64,000 nucleotides of DNA from Anaerostipes butyraticus (GCF_016586355.1 NZ_BLYI01000027.1:186001-250000); one strand, 5' to 3'; shown: positions 17,387 through 26,174, numbered from the stretch's first letter. Notes: generated from the letters alone by a model not told the origin. Program-made: numbers and translations.

Positions 17387-18747
17387 TACATCCATCTCCA
17401 GCTGGACGCGTATTTATTCTTAATTCTGCCTTTTTTTACTTTTCCCCATCCAAGCGGAAATCGTCCGGTTCCAATCAGATGGATTCCTTCCGTCTCTACA
17501 TCCGCATTCAGAGTTTCACATTTCAGATAGCGGATTGTTCTCTCATCTTCCAGCTCAAATGAAATATATTTATCATACTCTTCCGGATAAAGAGCCGCTG
17601 CCAGAGGCTGGCTCGGCTCGAACCGTCCTTTTTTCATCTCTCCTAAGAATAATCCTTTCCTCAGGATCCTGACACCGCTGAGCTTTGGAAATTCTTCTTT
17701 CAGATAAAAAAGTTTTCCCTGAAATTCCTGTACCCGGTTCCAGTCAATATCCATATGACAGTCTTTAAAAAACGCTTCCGTCTCCCTGGTCAGTTTCACC
17801 CGTGGATACTTTTCTCCGGAAAAACTCGTTTCTTTACCCGGCGCCTTCTGAAGCAGCGCCAGAAAATGTCCTTCTCCTTTGATTCGGTGCGGCCACAGAC
17901 GGATGCATTTCTTTATATCCTCTCTTCCGGTCAATGTCCATTCCGGATGTCCGCAGTCAAATCCATCGCACATTTTCATGGAAACTAAAGACAGATCTTC
18001 ATTCTCCGTCAAAAGATGTTCGATCACCTGCTCATTTTCCTCCGGGGAAAAGGTACAGGTAGAATAGAGCATCATTCCGCCTGGTTTTAAGAGCTTCACC
18101 GCATCATCCACGATCTCTCTCTGCAGTCTGGCATACGGCTCACTGCCTTTCTGTTCCCAATTCTTTATCTCATTATTTCCCTTCCGGAACATCCCCTCTC
18201 CGGAACAAGGGGCGTCCACAAGAATCTTATCAAAAAATCCCGTCAGGGAAGGTACCATGTGTTTCGCTTCCGTACATAATATTACGCTGTTCCGGATTCC
18301 AAACATCTCAAGATTACGAATCAGAGCCTTCGTTCTTGAAATACTGACATCATTGGATACAAGGATTCCTTCTCCTTTCAGCTTCGATCCCAGTTCCGTT
18401 GATTTGCCTCCCGGGGCAGCGCACAAATCCAGGACCCGGTCCCCTGGCACAACCGGCAGATAAGCCGCCGGAGCCATGGCGCTCGGCTCCTGGATATAAT
18501 AAAGTCCTGCGTGATAATACGGATGTTTGGATGGTTTATCTTCTCTCCGGACATAAAATCCGTTTTCCGTCCATGGGACCGGCGTCACGGGAAACGGGCA
18601 GATATCCAGAAACTCTTTCACAGATATCTTTAAAGTATTCACCCGTATCCCATAATACGCCGGATCATCCAGATGCTGTTCGTATGCAGCAAAATCTTCT
18701 CCTAGAAGATTCTTCATCTTTTTCTCAAATTCAACTGGTAATTTCAT
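17386..18747 (-). CDS. RsmF/RsmB-type rRNA (cytosine-5-) methyltransferase
   Basis: A NOL1/NOP2/Sun family m5C methyltransferase of 453 residues. Seen: SAM site VLDLCAAPGGKSTEL near residue 105, VDAPCSGEGMFRK and the catalytic Cys in LYSTCTFSPEENEQV. The C-terminal third matches the extra domains of clostridial RsmF-like proteins. It is co-transcribed with a relQ-type gene upstream and a pseudouridine synthase downstream, so this is an RNA-modification cluster. Confidence 0.9.
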   Translation of the reverse strand: MKLPVEFEKKMKNLLGEDFAAYEQHLDDPAYYGIRVNTLKISVKEFLDICPFPVTPVPWTENGFYVRREDKPSKHPYYHAGLYYIQEPSAMAPAAYLPVVPGDRVLDLCAAPGGKSTELGSKLKGEGILVSNDVSISRTKALIRNLEMFGIRNSVILCTEAKHMVPSLTGFFDKILVDAPCSGEGMFRKGNNEIKNWEQKGSEPYARLQREIVDDAVKLLKPGGMMLYSTCTFSPEENEQVIEHLLTENEDLSLVSMKMCDGFDCGHPEWTLTGREDIKKCIRLWPHRIKGEGHFLALLQKAPGKETSFSGEKYPRVKLTRETEAFFKDCHMDIDWNRVQEFQGKLFYLKEEFPKLSGVRILRKGLFLGEMKKGRFEPSQPLAAALYPEEYDKYISFELEDERTIRYLKCETLNADVETEGIHLIGTGRFPLGWGKVKKGRIKNKYASSWRWM

Positions 18748-18755
18748 CTATCTTC

Positions 18756-19559
18756 CTATGAAATACTCTGGGCACGATAACCTTCCGCGATAATATCCAG
18801 CTGCTTGTTAAAGTGCTCCAGGCGTTCCATGTCTCCTGTTTCGTAAATTTTGTAGAATTCATCCTGAATCTTGATAACTTCATGCTTATTGGCTACCTTA
18901 TACAGATTCTGCATTGTATGAAGGATATCAGACACCATATTCGCTTTCTTCCGGAATGAATTCTGTGCATCCATGATCTCGTCCCGGACAGATGACATCT
19001 CACGATCCAGTATCACAATAGCGTCTGACGCCTGCAGAAGCTTATCTGTCACATGTTCCGGAATGTTGCCTTTATACTTATACTGCAGGGAGTGTTCCAC
19101 CGTAGCCCAGAAATTCATGGCCAGCGTACGAATCTGGATCTCTGCCTGCAGCTTCTTTCTTCCATAGATGGTATTGACTTCATAATAAATAATCAGATGA
19201 TAGCTGCGGTAGCCGCTGTCCTTGGACTGGGAGATATAATCTTTCCGGCTCTTGATTTCCATATCAGAGCGGTTCTCGATAATCTCCACGACTTTCTCAA
19301 TATCTTCCACAAACTGACAGATCAGCCGGATGCCGGCAATGTCTTCCAGTTTATCTTCGATATTGTTGGCATTGATCTTCTTTCTCTGCATCTTGTCAAG
19401 GATGCTGGATATGGTTTTTACCCGGCCGTCTACCTGTTCAATCGGAGAATACAGGCCTGCCCTCCGGTATTCGCGGATAATATGATGAAATTTTAATGTC
19501 AGTTCATCAACTGCCAGTTCATAAGGGCTGAGAATTTCCCTCCACAATTGTATTTCCAT
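18756..19559 (-). CDS. Small alarmone synthetase (RelQ/YjbM-like GTP pyrophosphokinase)
   Basis: A 267-residue single-domain (p)ppGpp synthetase without the hydrolase half. Motifs: RVKTISSILDKMQRK, DIAGIRLICQFVEDI, SKDSGYRSYHLIIYY, AEIQIRTLAMNFWATVEHSLQYK. The C-terminal helices are longer than in the shortest homologues. It appears to start the run down to rpoZ. Upstream lies the fabH terminator. Start ATG follows AGGAGGG. Confidence 0.9.
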   Translation of the reverse strand: MEIQLWREILSPYELAVDELTLKFHHIIREYRRAGLYSPIEQVDGRVKTISSILDKMQRKKINANNIEDKLEDIAGIRLICQFVEDIEKVVEIIENRSDMEIKSRKDYISQSKDSGYRSYHLIIYYEVNTIYGRKKLQAEIQIRTLAMNFWATVEHSLQYKYKGNIPEHVTDKLLQASDAIVILDREMSSVRDEIMDAQNSFRKKANMVSDILHTMQNLYKVANKHEVIKIQDEFYKIYETGDMERLEHFNKQLDIIAEGYRAQSIS

Positions 19560-19603
19560 GTACTCCCTCCTGTAATCATCTTCTTATTATAGCATATTTT
19601 TAC

Positions 19604-19648
19604 ATAGAAAAATAGCCAACTTTTTCTGAACTTTCGAAAGCTGACTAT
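19604..19648 (-). terminator. Terminator of fabH
   Basis: Arms 19612-19623 and 19637-19648 form a 12-bp stem; the two non-Watson-Crick positions become G-U wobbles only on the minus-strand transcript, followed by a T-run, which fixes the direction. Confidence 0.75.
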
Positions 19649-19683
19649 CTTTTTTTATCTCTTCTTTTGTAAAAATAAGATGC

Positions 19684-20646
19684 CTACCATTCCAGATAAA
19701 CAGAGCCCCATGTTAATCCACCGCCAAAGCCGCTCATAACGATCTTATCACCGTGCTGCAGCTTGCCGTCCCTGTGGATCTCATCCAGCAGGATCGGAAT
19801 TGTCGCAGAAGAAGTATTCGCACAGTGGTCAATATTCATCGGGAATTTCTCCAGCGGCTCTTTCAGACGCTTTGCCGCTGCCTCAATGATTCTGTAATTC
19901 GCCTGGTGAAGAATATAATACTTGATCTCGCTTTTATCGACTCCTGCCGCTTTCAGCACTTTGCCGACACTTTTTGGAATGATTCTTACCGCAAACTTAA
20001 ACACTTCCTGTCCGTCCATCTCAACCTGTTTCATCGGACTTTCATCCTTTACAAGAAGGTTATTGAGGTGTCTTTCTTCACAGGTAAGAACATCCCCTCT
20101 GGCTCCGTCAGAACCGGTATCAATATAAATCTCTTTTGACGGGTCTGCCTCTACCACAACGCTTCCCGCGCCGTCTCCAAACAATACACAGGTACTCCTG
20201 TCACTCCAGTCAACAATCTTAGATAATGTTTCCACTCCGATCAGCAGCATCTTGTTTCCCATACCTGCCTTTGCATACGCCATCGCAGTATTCAGTGCGT
20301 AAATAAAACCGGAACATGCTGCGTTCATATCCATACAGGACGCATTGACTGCTCCAAGAGCTTTCTGCACCTCGCAGGACGTACTAGGAGTTGCATGGTC
20401 TCCTGATACTGTAGCTACGAAAATATGGTCTAACTCTTCCGGTTTCACACCTCCATCTTCCAATGCTTTTTTTGCTGCCTTTACAGCCATTGACGAAGTG
20501 GTGTCGCCCACTGAAATATGTCTGCTTCTGATTCCTGTCCTTGATGAAATCCATTCGTCGCTGGTATCCATCACCTGTGCAAGCTCATCATTAGTCACCG
20601 ATTTTTCCGGAAGAAAACTTCCTGTTCCTAATATTCTAATAGCCAT
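19684..20646 (-). CDS. fabH: Beta-ketoacyl-ACP synthase III
   Basis: FabH starts fatty acid synthesis by condensing acetyl-CoA with malonyl-ACP. The 320 residues have the catalytic Cys in NAACSGFIYAL, the His in YILHQANYRII and the Asn in HCANTSSATIPI. It has its own promoter and terminator, and no other fab gene is near, which is unusual because fabH often opens a fab operon. Two palindromes around the promoter suggest control by a lipid regulator. Confidence 0.96.
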   Translation of the reverse strand: MAIRILGTGSFLPEKSVTNDELAQVMDTSDEWISSRTGIRSRHISVGDTTSSMAVKAAKKALEDGGVKPEELDHIFVATVSGDHATPSTSCEVQKALGAVNASCMDMNAACSGFIYALNTAMAYAKAGMGNKMLLIGVETLSKIVDWSDRSTCVLFGDGAGSVVVEADPSKEIYIDTGSDGARGDVLTCEERHLNNLLVKDESPMKQVEMDGQEVFKFAVRIIPKSVGKVLKAAGVDKSEIKYYILHQANYRIIEAAAKRLKEPLEKFPMNIDHCANTSSATIPILLDEIHRDGKLQHGDKIVMSGFGGGLTWGSVYLEW

Positions 20647-20674
20647 AATTACTCCATTTATCCTACATGTTTTT

Positions 20675-20692
20675 ATACCTTATCATAGGTAT
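20675..20692. promoter_or_regulatory. Second inverted repeat in the fabH leader
   Basis: ATACCT-TATCAT-AGGTAT, perfect 6-bp arms, between the promoter and the fabH start. It could be a second operator or a small RNA hairpin. Confidence 0.4.
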
Positions 20693-20698
20693 ATTATT

Positions 20699-20717
20699 TA
20701 CTTTGCCTATCAAAGTA
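20699..20717. promoter_or_regulatory. Operator-like palindrome over the fabH -10 region
   Basis: TACTTTG-CCTAT-CAAAGTA, perfect 7-bp arms, overlapping the -10 box TATACT. The TTTG...CAAA form resembles sites of MarR-type fatty acid regulators (FabT/FabR). Binding there would block polymerase. The regulator gene is not in the window. Confidence 0.5.
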
Positions 20718-20742
20718 TATTATTTTTTCACTGATTTGTCAA
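20714..20742 (-). promoter_or_regulatory. fabH promoter
   Basis: Minus-strand TTGACA (20737-20742), 17 bases, TATACT (20714-20719): near-consensus sigma-A promoter. Confidence 0.8.
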
Positions 20743-20748
20743 TGTATC

Positions 20749-22221
20749 TCAGATGATGATACAGACTAATCCTCCATTACTTTCATTTATGATCTTTTCC
20801 ATGGTGTTTTGAAGCTTCTGCTGGCTCTCCTCAGTCATTTTAAGAGCCTTCGCCTGCATACCGTCTCCCACCAGCTGTTCCAGGGTTTTTCCGAAAATAT
20901 TAACATCCCACATGCTTTCTCCCGGCTCCCCGGATCCTTTTTCTATATATTCCATCAGATCCTTTGCCTGATACTCCTCTCCCACGATCGGCGCGATTTC
21001 CGTGGAAATATTTGCCCGGATCATATGAATGGAAGGCGCGCTTGCTTTTATCTTAACCCCATATTTATTTCCATGTTTGACAATCCGGGGTTCTTCCAGG
21101 GTGATATCCTCCTTTGTCGGAGTAACAACCCCGTATCCCCTCTGCTTCACTGCCGCTACAGCATCCCCTACTTCCTCATATTCTCTTTTCTTTTGTGCCA
21201 GATCCCGCATAACCTGAATAAATTCATATTCATTGCGGATTGGAAAACCGATGGTTTCTCCCAGAAACTCATAATAATACCGGTCATCAACAGCCACCTG
21301 GACTGTCACTTCCCCTGTATCCATGGAAACCCGGTCCAGTTTCCAGGAACTTATGTACTTGCTGTCAGGCTGTTCTTCTTCATATACGTCTTTCATGGTA
21401 GATTTATCCTGAATCATATTTCCGGCTGCTTCCAGAAGTTCTTTTTTCACCGGATGATCCTTGGAGAGCGTCTCCGTCCATTTTGGGACATAAAACCCAA
21501 TGGATGAAATCGGGAACTCCAGCAGAACACTTTTTAAAATCTGATAAATATCATCTTTTTTTAACTGTTCCAGATTCATCGGAAGAACTTTGGCCTGGTA
21601 TTTTTTCTCTTTTTCCCTGGCCAGAGCTTTTGTCTCTTCTGAATAAGGATGGACGGTATTTAAAAGAACCACAAAAGGTTTCCTCAGATTTTTAAGCTGT
21701 TTGATTGTTTCTTCTTCCGGCACCTCATAGTGGCTGGCTTCGATTTCTCCAAAAGATCCATCACAGGTTACAACAATTCCAATGGTAGAATGCTCTGTGA
21801 TTACCTTTTTTGTCCCAATGGCTGCCGCCTTGGTAAACGGAATTTCATATTCAAACCACGGAGTTTTCACAAGACGCTCTTCATTTTCTTCCATATGTCC
21901 TGCTGCCCCGTCCACCATGTATCCTACACAGTCGATCAGCCTGACGTCCAGATCGATTTCATCATCTACACGAATGGAAACCGCTTCATTGGGCACAAAT
22001 TTCGGCTCTGTTGTCATGATGGTCCGCCCGCTTGAAGACTGAGGAAGTTCATCATTTGCCCGGCTTCTTTCATTTTCATCTTCTATATTAGGAAGCACCA
22101 TCAGATTCATAAACCGTTTGATAAAAGTACTTTTTCCTGTCCGCACCGGACCTACTACACCGATATAGATCTCACCGTTGGTTCTGGCTTTGATATCCTT
22201 ATATACATTAAATTGATCCAT
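20749..22221 (-). CDS. spoIVA: Stage IV sporulation protein A
   Basis: SpoIVA is the ATPase that polymerises on the forespore surface as base of the spore coat. The start is set at ATG 22221 (MDQFNVYKDIKARTNG), giving 490 residues, close to the family length; AAGGAGG precedes it. Walker A GPVRTGKS is at 24-31, and the sequence ends with a hydrophobic GGLVCIII tail as in homologues. It is a single-gene unit with a probable sigma-E promoter and shows that the organism forms endospores. Confidence 0.97.
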   Translation of the reverse strand: MDQFNVYKDIKARTNGEIYIGVVGPVRTGKSTFIKRFMNLMVLPNIEDENERSRANDELPQSSSGRTIMTTEPKFVPNEAVSIRVDDEIDLDVRLIDCVGYMVDGAAGHMEENEERLVKTPWFEYEIPFTKAAAIGTKKVITEHSTIGIVVTCDGSFGEIEASHYEVPEEETIKQLKNLRKPFVVLLNTVHPYSEETKALAREKEKKYQAKVLPMNLEQLKKDDIYQILKSVLLEFPISSIGFYVPKWTETLSKDHPVKKELLEAAGNMIQDKSTMKDVYEEEQPDSKYISSWKLDRVSMDTGEVTVQVAVDDRYYYEFLGETIGFPIRNEYEFIQVMRDLAQKKREYEEVGDAVAAVKQRGYGVVTPTKEDITLEEPRIVKHGNKYGVKIKASAPSIHMIRANISTEIAPIVGEEYQAKDLMEYIEKGSGEPGESMWDVNIFGKTLEQLVGDGMQAKALKMTEESQQKLQNTMEKIINESNGGLVCIII

Positions 22222-22247
22222 AATATCCTCCTTGGATAGACTGTTAA

Positions 22248-22275
22248 AGTATATGCGGGACATGCAGAAATATTC
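22248..22275 (-). promoter_or_regulatory. Probable sigma-E promoter of spoIVA
   Basis: Minus-strand GAATATT (22269-22275), 13 bases, CATATACT (22248-22255). This fits the mother-cell sigma-E consensus (KMATATT / CATACAHT) with one mismatch in the -10. Confidence 0.65.
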
Positions 22276-22291
22276 CTGATAATACACAAAA

Positions 22292-22330
22292 AAATACTCT
22301 GACGCATTTAAAATATGTCAGAGTATTTTT
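22292..22330. terminator. Terminator after the SorC-family regulator gene
   Basis: AAATACTCTGAC and GTCAGAGTATTT arms with a T-run on both sides; on the minus strand it closes the transcript of the regulator gene, 60 bases after its stop. Confidence 0.85.
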
Positions 22331-22390
22331 ACAGAAATTTTATATAAGCGCCCGGAAGCAGATCTTCCGGAAGAAACGGTTTCTCTCCTT

Positions 22391-23356
22391 CTAATTCTTC
22401 ACTTCTTTGTGATAAATCCGAATAATTTTTTTCGCAATTTCTGCAGTTGTGATCAATGTTGTAAACAATCCTTCTTTCATCGCGATATATATGCTTTCCG
22501 CTTTTTCTTCTTCACTGGCCGCGCAGATCACCTCCGGAATATTCCAGAGTTCTTCCAGAGTCACTGCCATCAGCTGCCGGTTCCACCGGCAGTCTACCAT
22601 ATCTCCTGTTTCATTAAAATAATTATAGGAAATATCGCCTTTGATGCTTTCTTTGACCGTATCATCATCTTTATCCAGTCCATGGAGATATGATTCTTTC
22701 AGCTCAAAATACTGCAGAGAACTGCCAATCCCGACAATCGCCACATCGGCTTTTCTTGCCTTTTCCAAGACATCTCTGATGAAATACTGTTTCATCAGCA
22801 TATCTCTGGCTTCCTGACTGTCTACTACGATCGGCGCATGAAGCTGAAGACTTGCCGCCCCGCAGTTGTGAGCAAAATATTCGCACACATTGTTTGCCTG
22901 AACTTCCCACCGTTCTTCTCCCAGCCCGCCGGACATGGGAACAAAGACCAGATTGGAAAAAGGAACCGTTGATGAAAAATTTACCGCAATCTCCCGGGTC
23001 ATACGTCCTGCCGATACTGCCGCATAATGAACGCTCGGAAATTTTCTTGCAAGATATTTTCCTGCTTCCAGGGCAACCCTCTTTCTTGGATAATGGCTGT
23101 TGGCCGTATCCGTTAAAATAACATCCTGAAGTCCAAATGTTTCTTTCAGCTTTCTTTCCATATTCCGATAAGAATGTACCATGTCGTCCCGGATCGTAAT
23201 TTCAACGATTCCTTCTGCCCTCGCCTTATTTAAAAGCTTTGATACCAGCGAGCGGCTCATATTGATCTGCTTTGCAATCTGCTGCTGTGTCAATTGATCA
23301 TCGTAATACATATGTGCAATTTCAACTAATAACCTTGTATCATCTGAGCCGCCCAT
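22391..23356 (-). CDS. SorC/DeoR-type sugar-binding transcriptional regulator
   Basis: A 321-residue SorC-family regulator. The N-terminal helix-turn-helix spans about residues 15-45 (QLTQQQIAKQINMSRSLVSK). The C-terminal phosphosugar-binding domain (about 60-315) contains VSAGRMTREIA, FVPMSGGLG and VAIVGIGS. It is last in the unit dehydrogenase, aldolase, regulator and faces the PTS arm from the other side of the promoter region, so it probably controls both arms in response to a phosphorylated polyol or ketose (inference). Confidence 0.88.
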   Translation of the reverse strand: MGGSDDTRLLVEIAHMYYDDQLTQQQIAKQINMSRSLVSKLLNKARAEGIVEITIRDDMVHSYRNMERKLKETFGLQDVILTDTANSHYPRKRVALEAGKYLARKFPSVHYAAVSAGRMTREIAVNFSSTVPFSNLVFVPMSGGLGEERWEVQANNVCEYFAHNCGAASLQLHAPIVVDSQEARDMLMKQYFIRDVLEKARKADVAIVGIGSSLQYFELKESYLHGLDKDDDTVKESIKGDISYNYFNETGDMVDCRWNRQLMAVTLEELWNIPEVICAASEEEKAESIYIAMKEGLFTTLITTAEIAKKIIRIYHKEVKN

Positions 23357-23364
23357 ACATCCTC

Positions 23365-24237
23365 CTATAAATTCTGAAATATCCTGATTGCCTTTTTTAC
23401 GTCTTCTTTGACTGCCTCTTTGGCAGAAAACGCCATCTGATCATAAAACAGGGGCCTGCTGGTATCTTCCCAGTATTCCTTTGAAGCTTTTCCTGCTGCC
23501 GTATTCATATAAGTATAGTAATTAATTTTACAGATTCCATTTTTAATTGCTTTCCGGTAATCTTCTTCTGATACTCCAGAGCCTCCGTGCATGACCAATG
23601 GTATCTTAATAGTATCTCGTATCTGCGCGACACGGTCAAGGTCTAATTTCGGCTCCTTTAAATAAACTCCACGTGTCGTTCCGAAAGCAATGGCCAGACA
23701 ATCCACCCCTGTTTCCTCTGCAAACTGTTTTGCCATCTGAGGATCGGTATAGATATCTTCCAGATTTTCATAATCGTCTGCTTCATCAGCTGAGCCGCCT
23801 TCACTGATGCCTACCTTTGAAGTAAATACATGCCCCAGTTCCGCCTCTACGCTGACGCCGGCTGCATGTGCCGCTTTCACGACTTCTTTTGTCTCCTTTA
23901 TATTATCTGCGAATTCTTTTGCAGACGCATCATACATAACTGAGGTAAAGCCAAGCCGGACTGCCTGGATGCATCTCTCATATGTACTTCCATGGTCCAG
24001 ATGAACCGCTACCGGCACCCTGGCCCGTTTCGCATAGTATAACAAAATCGGTCCGATTTCTTCCAATGATATGATTGCGTCATGGCTTTGAGCGTGCTGC
24101 AGTATTACCGGACAATTCGTTTCTTCTGCTGCCTGGATAATACCCTGTATCGCTTCCAGGGTTGTTCCGTTAAATGCTCCGACTGCCTTTTTTTCCTTTT
24201 TTGCTTCTTCCAGCAGTTCTTTTAATGTAACCAGCAT
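23365..24237 (-). CDS. Class II ketose-bisphosphate aldolase-like protein with altered zinc site
   Basis: A 290-residue member of the FbaA/GatY/KbaY family, which splits fructose- or tagatose-bisphosphate. D81 and H82 of HLDHG, E131 of VEAELG and H217 of VMHGGSG are present. The second zinc-ligand His, normally in GTAHGxY, is Arg189 here (FGTTRGVY), and the substrate loop usually VNIATE is INYYTY. It may therefore have changed metal use or substrate. It lies between the zinc dehydrogenase and the SorC regulator with short gaps. Confidence 0.8.
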   Translation of the reverse strand: MLVTLKELLEEAKKEKKAVGAFNGTTLEAIQGIIQAAEETNCPVILQHAQSHDAIISLEEIGPILLYYAKRARVPVAVHLDHGSTYERCIQAVRLGFTSVMYDASAKEFADNIKETKEVVKAAHAAGVSVEAELGHVFTSKVGISEGGSADEADDYENLEDIYTDPQMAKQFAEETGVDCLAIAFGTTRGVYLKEPKLDLDRVAQIRDTIKIPLVMHGGSGVSEEDYRKAIKNGICKINYYTYMNTAAGKASKEYWEDTSRPLFYDQMAFSAKEAVKEDVKKAIRIFQNL

Positions 24238-24247
24238 ATGTTCCTCC

Positions 24248-25510
24248 TTATTCTGTACAGCTTACGTGGTACTCATCCAATAATATTTTTTCGGCCTCTC
24301 CGTTCCAGCATCCCTGATGGCGGTCACAGGCGTCTGCCAGTTTGCGGAACAGTTCATTTTTTTCTCCCAGTTTTCTAAAATCTTCAATCGCGGTCAGTGG
24401 AAGATCGGTCTGAGTATAAATTAGTTTCTTCCCTCCTGGAATTTCAGGAAGACGAAGCGTAGTATCTGCAGCACTTTCCAGCCCTCCGATATGCGTTACC
24501 ATAACCCTTGGTCCCAGTCTCCCTTCCTCAATGGATTTCAGCGCCTGCACAAGATCATTCTGCGTGCTTCCGGTAAAGCCAACCGTATGTGTTCTGGAAT
24601 AATGTACCCGGTAAAAATTAATCTTCGCAGAGAGATTCTGATCGATTGGTCCTGCAAAGAAATTCAGGCATCCATCCTCCGCAAGAACCTGATCTGCCTG
24701 TTCGATCAATTCCTCCACCGGCGCATAGACAAAGACATCATCATATCCTTTCCCATTTGTTAAATTCATCAGGTATTCTACAATATTGTCTGTTTTCCCC
24801 GCGTCCGCAAATACGAGCTTTTTATCTCCTTTCTGCGGCATCATGATCCTGGAAGCCCGCTCAAGCCGTTCCTGATTGAGATCAACTGCCACGATCAGAG
24901 AAGCCCCGTCTTTCATATGCAGGCCATAGTCAATACATTCCATTCCCATAGGCCCGCACGCTCCAAAAATAATCAGACTGCCGCCTTTTTTTACTCCCAT
25001 CGTATGGCTATGATCTGTTTTGGATGTGTGATACATTCTTTCATATCCCGCCTTAATGCAGGCAGTAGGTTCTGCCAGCGATGCTTCAAAGAAAGAATCT
25101 CCCTCAAAAGGAATCAGGCAGTCCAGCTCCATGACTTCTTTAGGCAGAATGCAGTAAGTGCAGTCTCCGCCGTAATTTTCATAGTAATATCCTGCTGTTT
25201 TCGTTACCCCATGATCGTTCATATCCGGCTGTACCGTAAACTTGGATCCTTCTTTATATTTTCCTTTCCATTTTTCTCCTACTTTCAAAATAACACCTGA
25301 CATTTCATGTCCTACGACTGCCGGATGATGTTTCAGATCTTTTGGAGCTCTTTTATGGTTTTCTCCCTGCTGTACCAGCTTGTAAGTAGACATACAGACA
25401 CTGTCTGTCATGATTTTTACAAGAATTTCATCTTCTTTCATGGACGGAAGCTCAAACTCCTCCAGTCTAAGATCCTTTGTTCCATATAGCCGAACTGCTT
25501 TTGTTTTCAT
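24248..25510 (-). CDS. Zinc-binding alcohol dehydrogenase, L-sorbose-1-phosphate reductase-like
   Basis: A medium-chain dehydrogenase of 420 residues, longer than typical (about 350), as in SorE/YdjJ-type sugar-phosphate reductases. Seen: VGHEMSGVILKVGEKW (catalytic zinc Glu/His region), LAEPTACIKAGYE, and the NAD site IIFGACGPMGMECIDYG. The structural zinc Cys cluster is not evident. ATG at 25510 is chosen, with AGAGGTG upstream. It is the first gene of the left arm and probably interconverts a hexitol phosphate and a ketose phosphate (inference). Confidence 0.8.
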   Translation of the reverse strand: MKTKAVRLYGTKDLRLEEFELPSMKEDEILVKIMTDSVCMSTYKLVQQGENHKRAPKDLKHHPAVVGHEMSGVILKVGEKWKGKYKEGSKFTVQPDMNDHGVTKTAGYYYENYGGDCTYCILPKEVMELDCLIPFEGDSFFEASLAEPTACIKAGYERMYHTSKTDHSHTMGVKKGGSLIIFGACGPMGMECIDYGLHMKDGASLIVAVDLNQERLERASRIMMPQKGDKKLVFADAGKTDNIVEYLMNLTNGKGYDDVFVYAPVEELIEQADQVLAEDGCLNFFAGPIDQNLSAKINFYRVHYSRTHTVGFTGSTQNDLVQALKSIEEGRLGPRVMVTHIGGLESAADTTLRLPEIPGGKKLIYTQTDLPLTAIEDFRKLGEKNELFRKLADACDRHQGCWNGEAEKILLDEYHVSCTE

Positions 25511-25551
25511 CTTCACACCTCTTTCTAAGTCTGTTGTCTGATTTCTTTTTT

Positions 25552-25581
25552 AACATAACGGCTTTTGGAAACCATTGTCAA
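25552..25581 (-). promoter_or_regulatory. Promoter of the dehydrogenase-aldolase-regulator arm
   Basis: Minus-strand TTGACA (25576-25581), 18 bases, TATGTT (25552-25557). Confidence 0.55.
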
Positions 25582-25582
25582 T

Positions 25583-25664
25583 CATTTGACACGCATTGGA
25601 ACATTTGCCACTTTTATCGTTTCCTATACAAAAATCTTCCCTTCACTTTTGTGTCATTTGTTCC
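25583..25664. promoter_or_regulatory. Repeated motif between the divergent arms, candidate SorC operator
   Basis: CATTTGACAC (25583-25592) and CATTTGCCAC (25602-25611) are direct repeats 19 bp apart; GTGTCATTTGTTCC (25651-25664) is an inverted copy of the GGAACA..TG.CAC form seen at 25598-25611. They lie upstream of both promoters. Confidence 0.5.
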
Positions 25665-25680
25665 ATTTTCTTTGTTTTTA

Positions 25681-25710
25681 TTGACTTTTTTTGTTGAAAA
25701 TTAATAAAAT
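25681..25710 (+). promoter_or_regulatory. Promoter of the gutM-PTS arm
   Basis: TTGACT (25681-25686), 18 bases, TAAAAT (25705-25710), 48 bases before the gutM start. Confidence 0.55.
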
Positions 25711-25758
25711 ACAACCATCAAGTCAAACGATTTCAAAACGAAAGGAGGTACCGGGGAT

Positions 25759-26148
25759 ATGCAGATTCGTACTATTTTAGGCATTTTATTTGTAGTTCTG
25801 ATTTTACAGGCTGTCTTTTCTCTTTTTCAGATTCGTCAGATCTATCAGACAATGGAACAGCAAAAACAGTTATACAGAGGGAAAGATTATACTCTTGCCA
25901 TAGGAAGCTCCCGCTCTTCTCTGCGTTCCCTGTCAAAGGGCGTTATTATGATCCTTGTTGTGAACCAAGATCAGATCATACAGGACTTTCATTTACTGGA
26001 AGGGTTTTCTGTTCTTTCCCGAATGAGACAAATGCCTGATTACATCGGAAGATCGATTCAGGATTTATCTCTTGTCCTGAAAAGTAAAAATCAGAAAAAA
26101 GCATTGGCATCTGCAGCAGAACAGATTACCAGTCAGACAGCCTGTTAA
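25759..26148 (+). CDS. gutM: Glucitol operon activator GutM
   Basis: A 129-residue GutM-family protein. One hydrophobic N-terminal segment (residues 5-22) is followed by QIRQIYQTMEQQKQLYRGKDYTLAIGSSR-like family sequence (here seen as RQIYQTM and GKDYTLAIGSSR), and a small soluble domain. In enterobacteria GutM activates the glucitol operon; in Firmicutes it is regularly placed directly before the glucitol PTS genes, as here. Start ATG follows AAAGGAGG. Confidence 0.88.
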   Translation: MQIRTILGILFVVLILQAVFSLFQIRQIYQTMEQQKQLYRGKDYTLAIGSSRSSLRSLSKGVIMILVVNQDQIIQDFHLLEGFSVLSRMRQMPDYIGRSIQDLSLVLKSKNQKKALASAAEQITSQTAC

Positions 26149-26174
26149 CTTACGTTAAAATAAAGGAGGATTTT

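Noticed and set aside
25511-25758. Catabolite-control (cre) site in the polyol promoter region
   Set aside because: No sequence there matches the cre consensus well enough.
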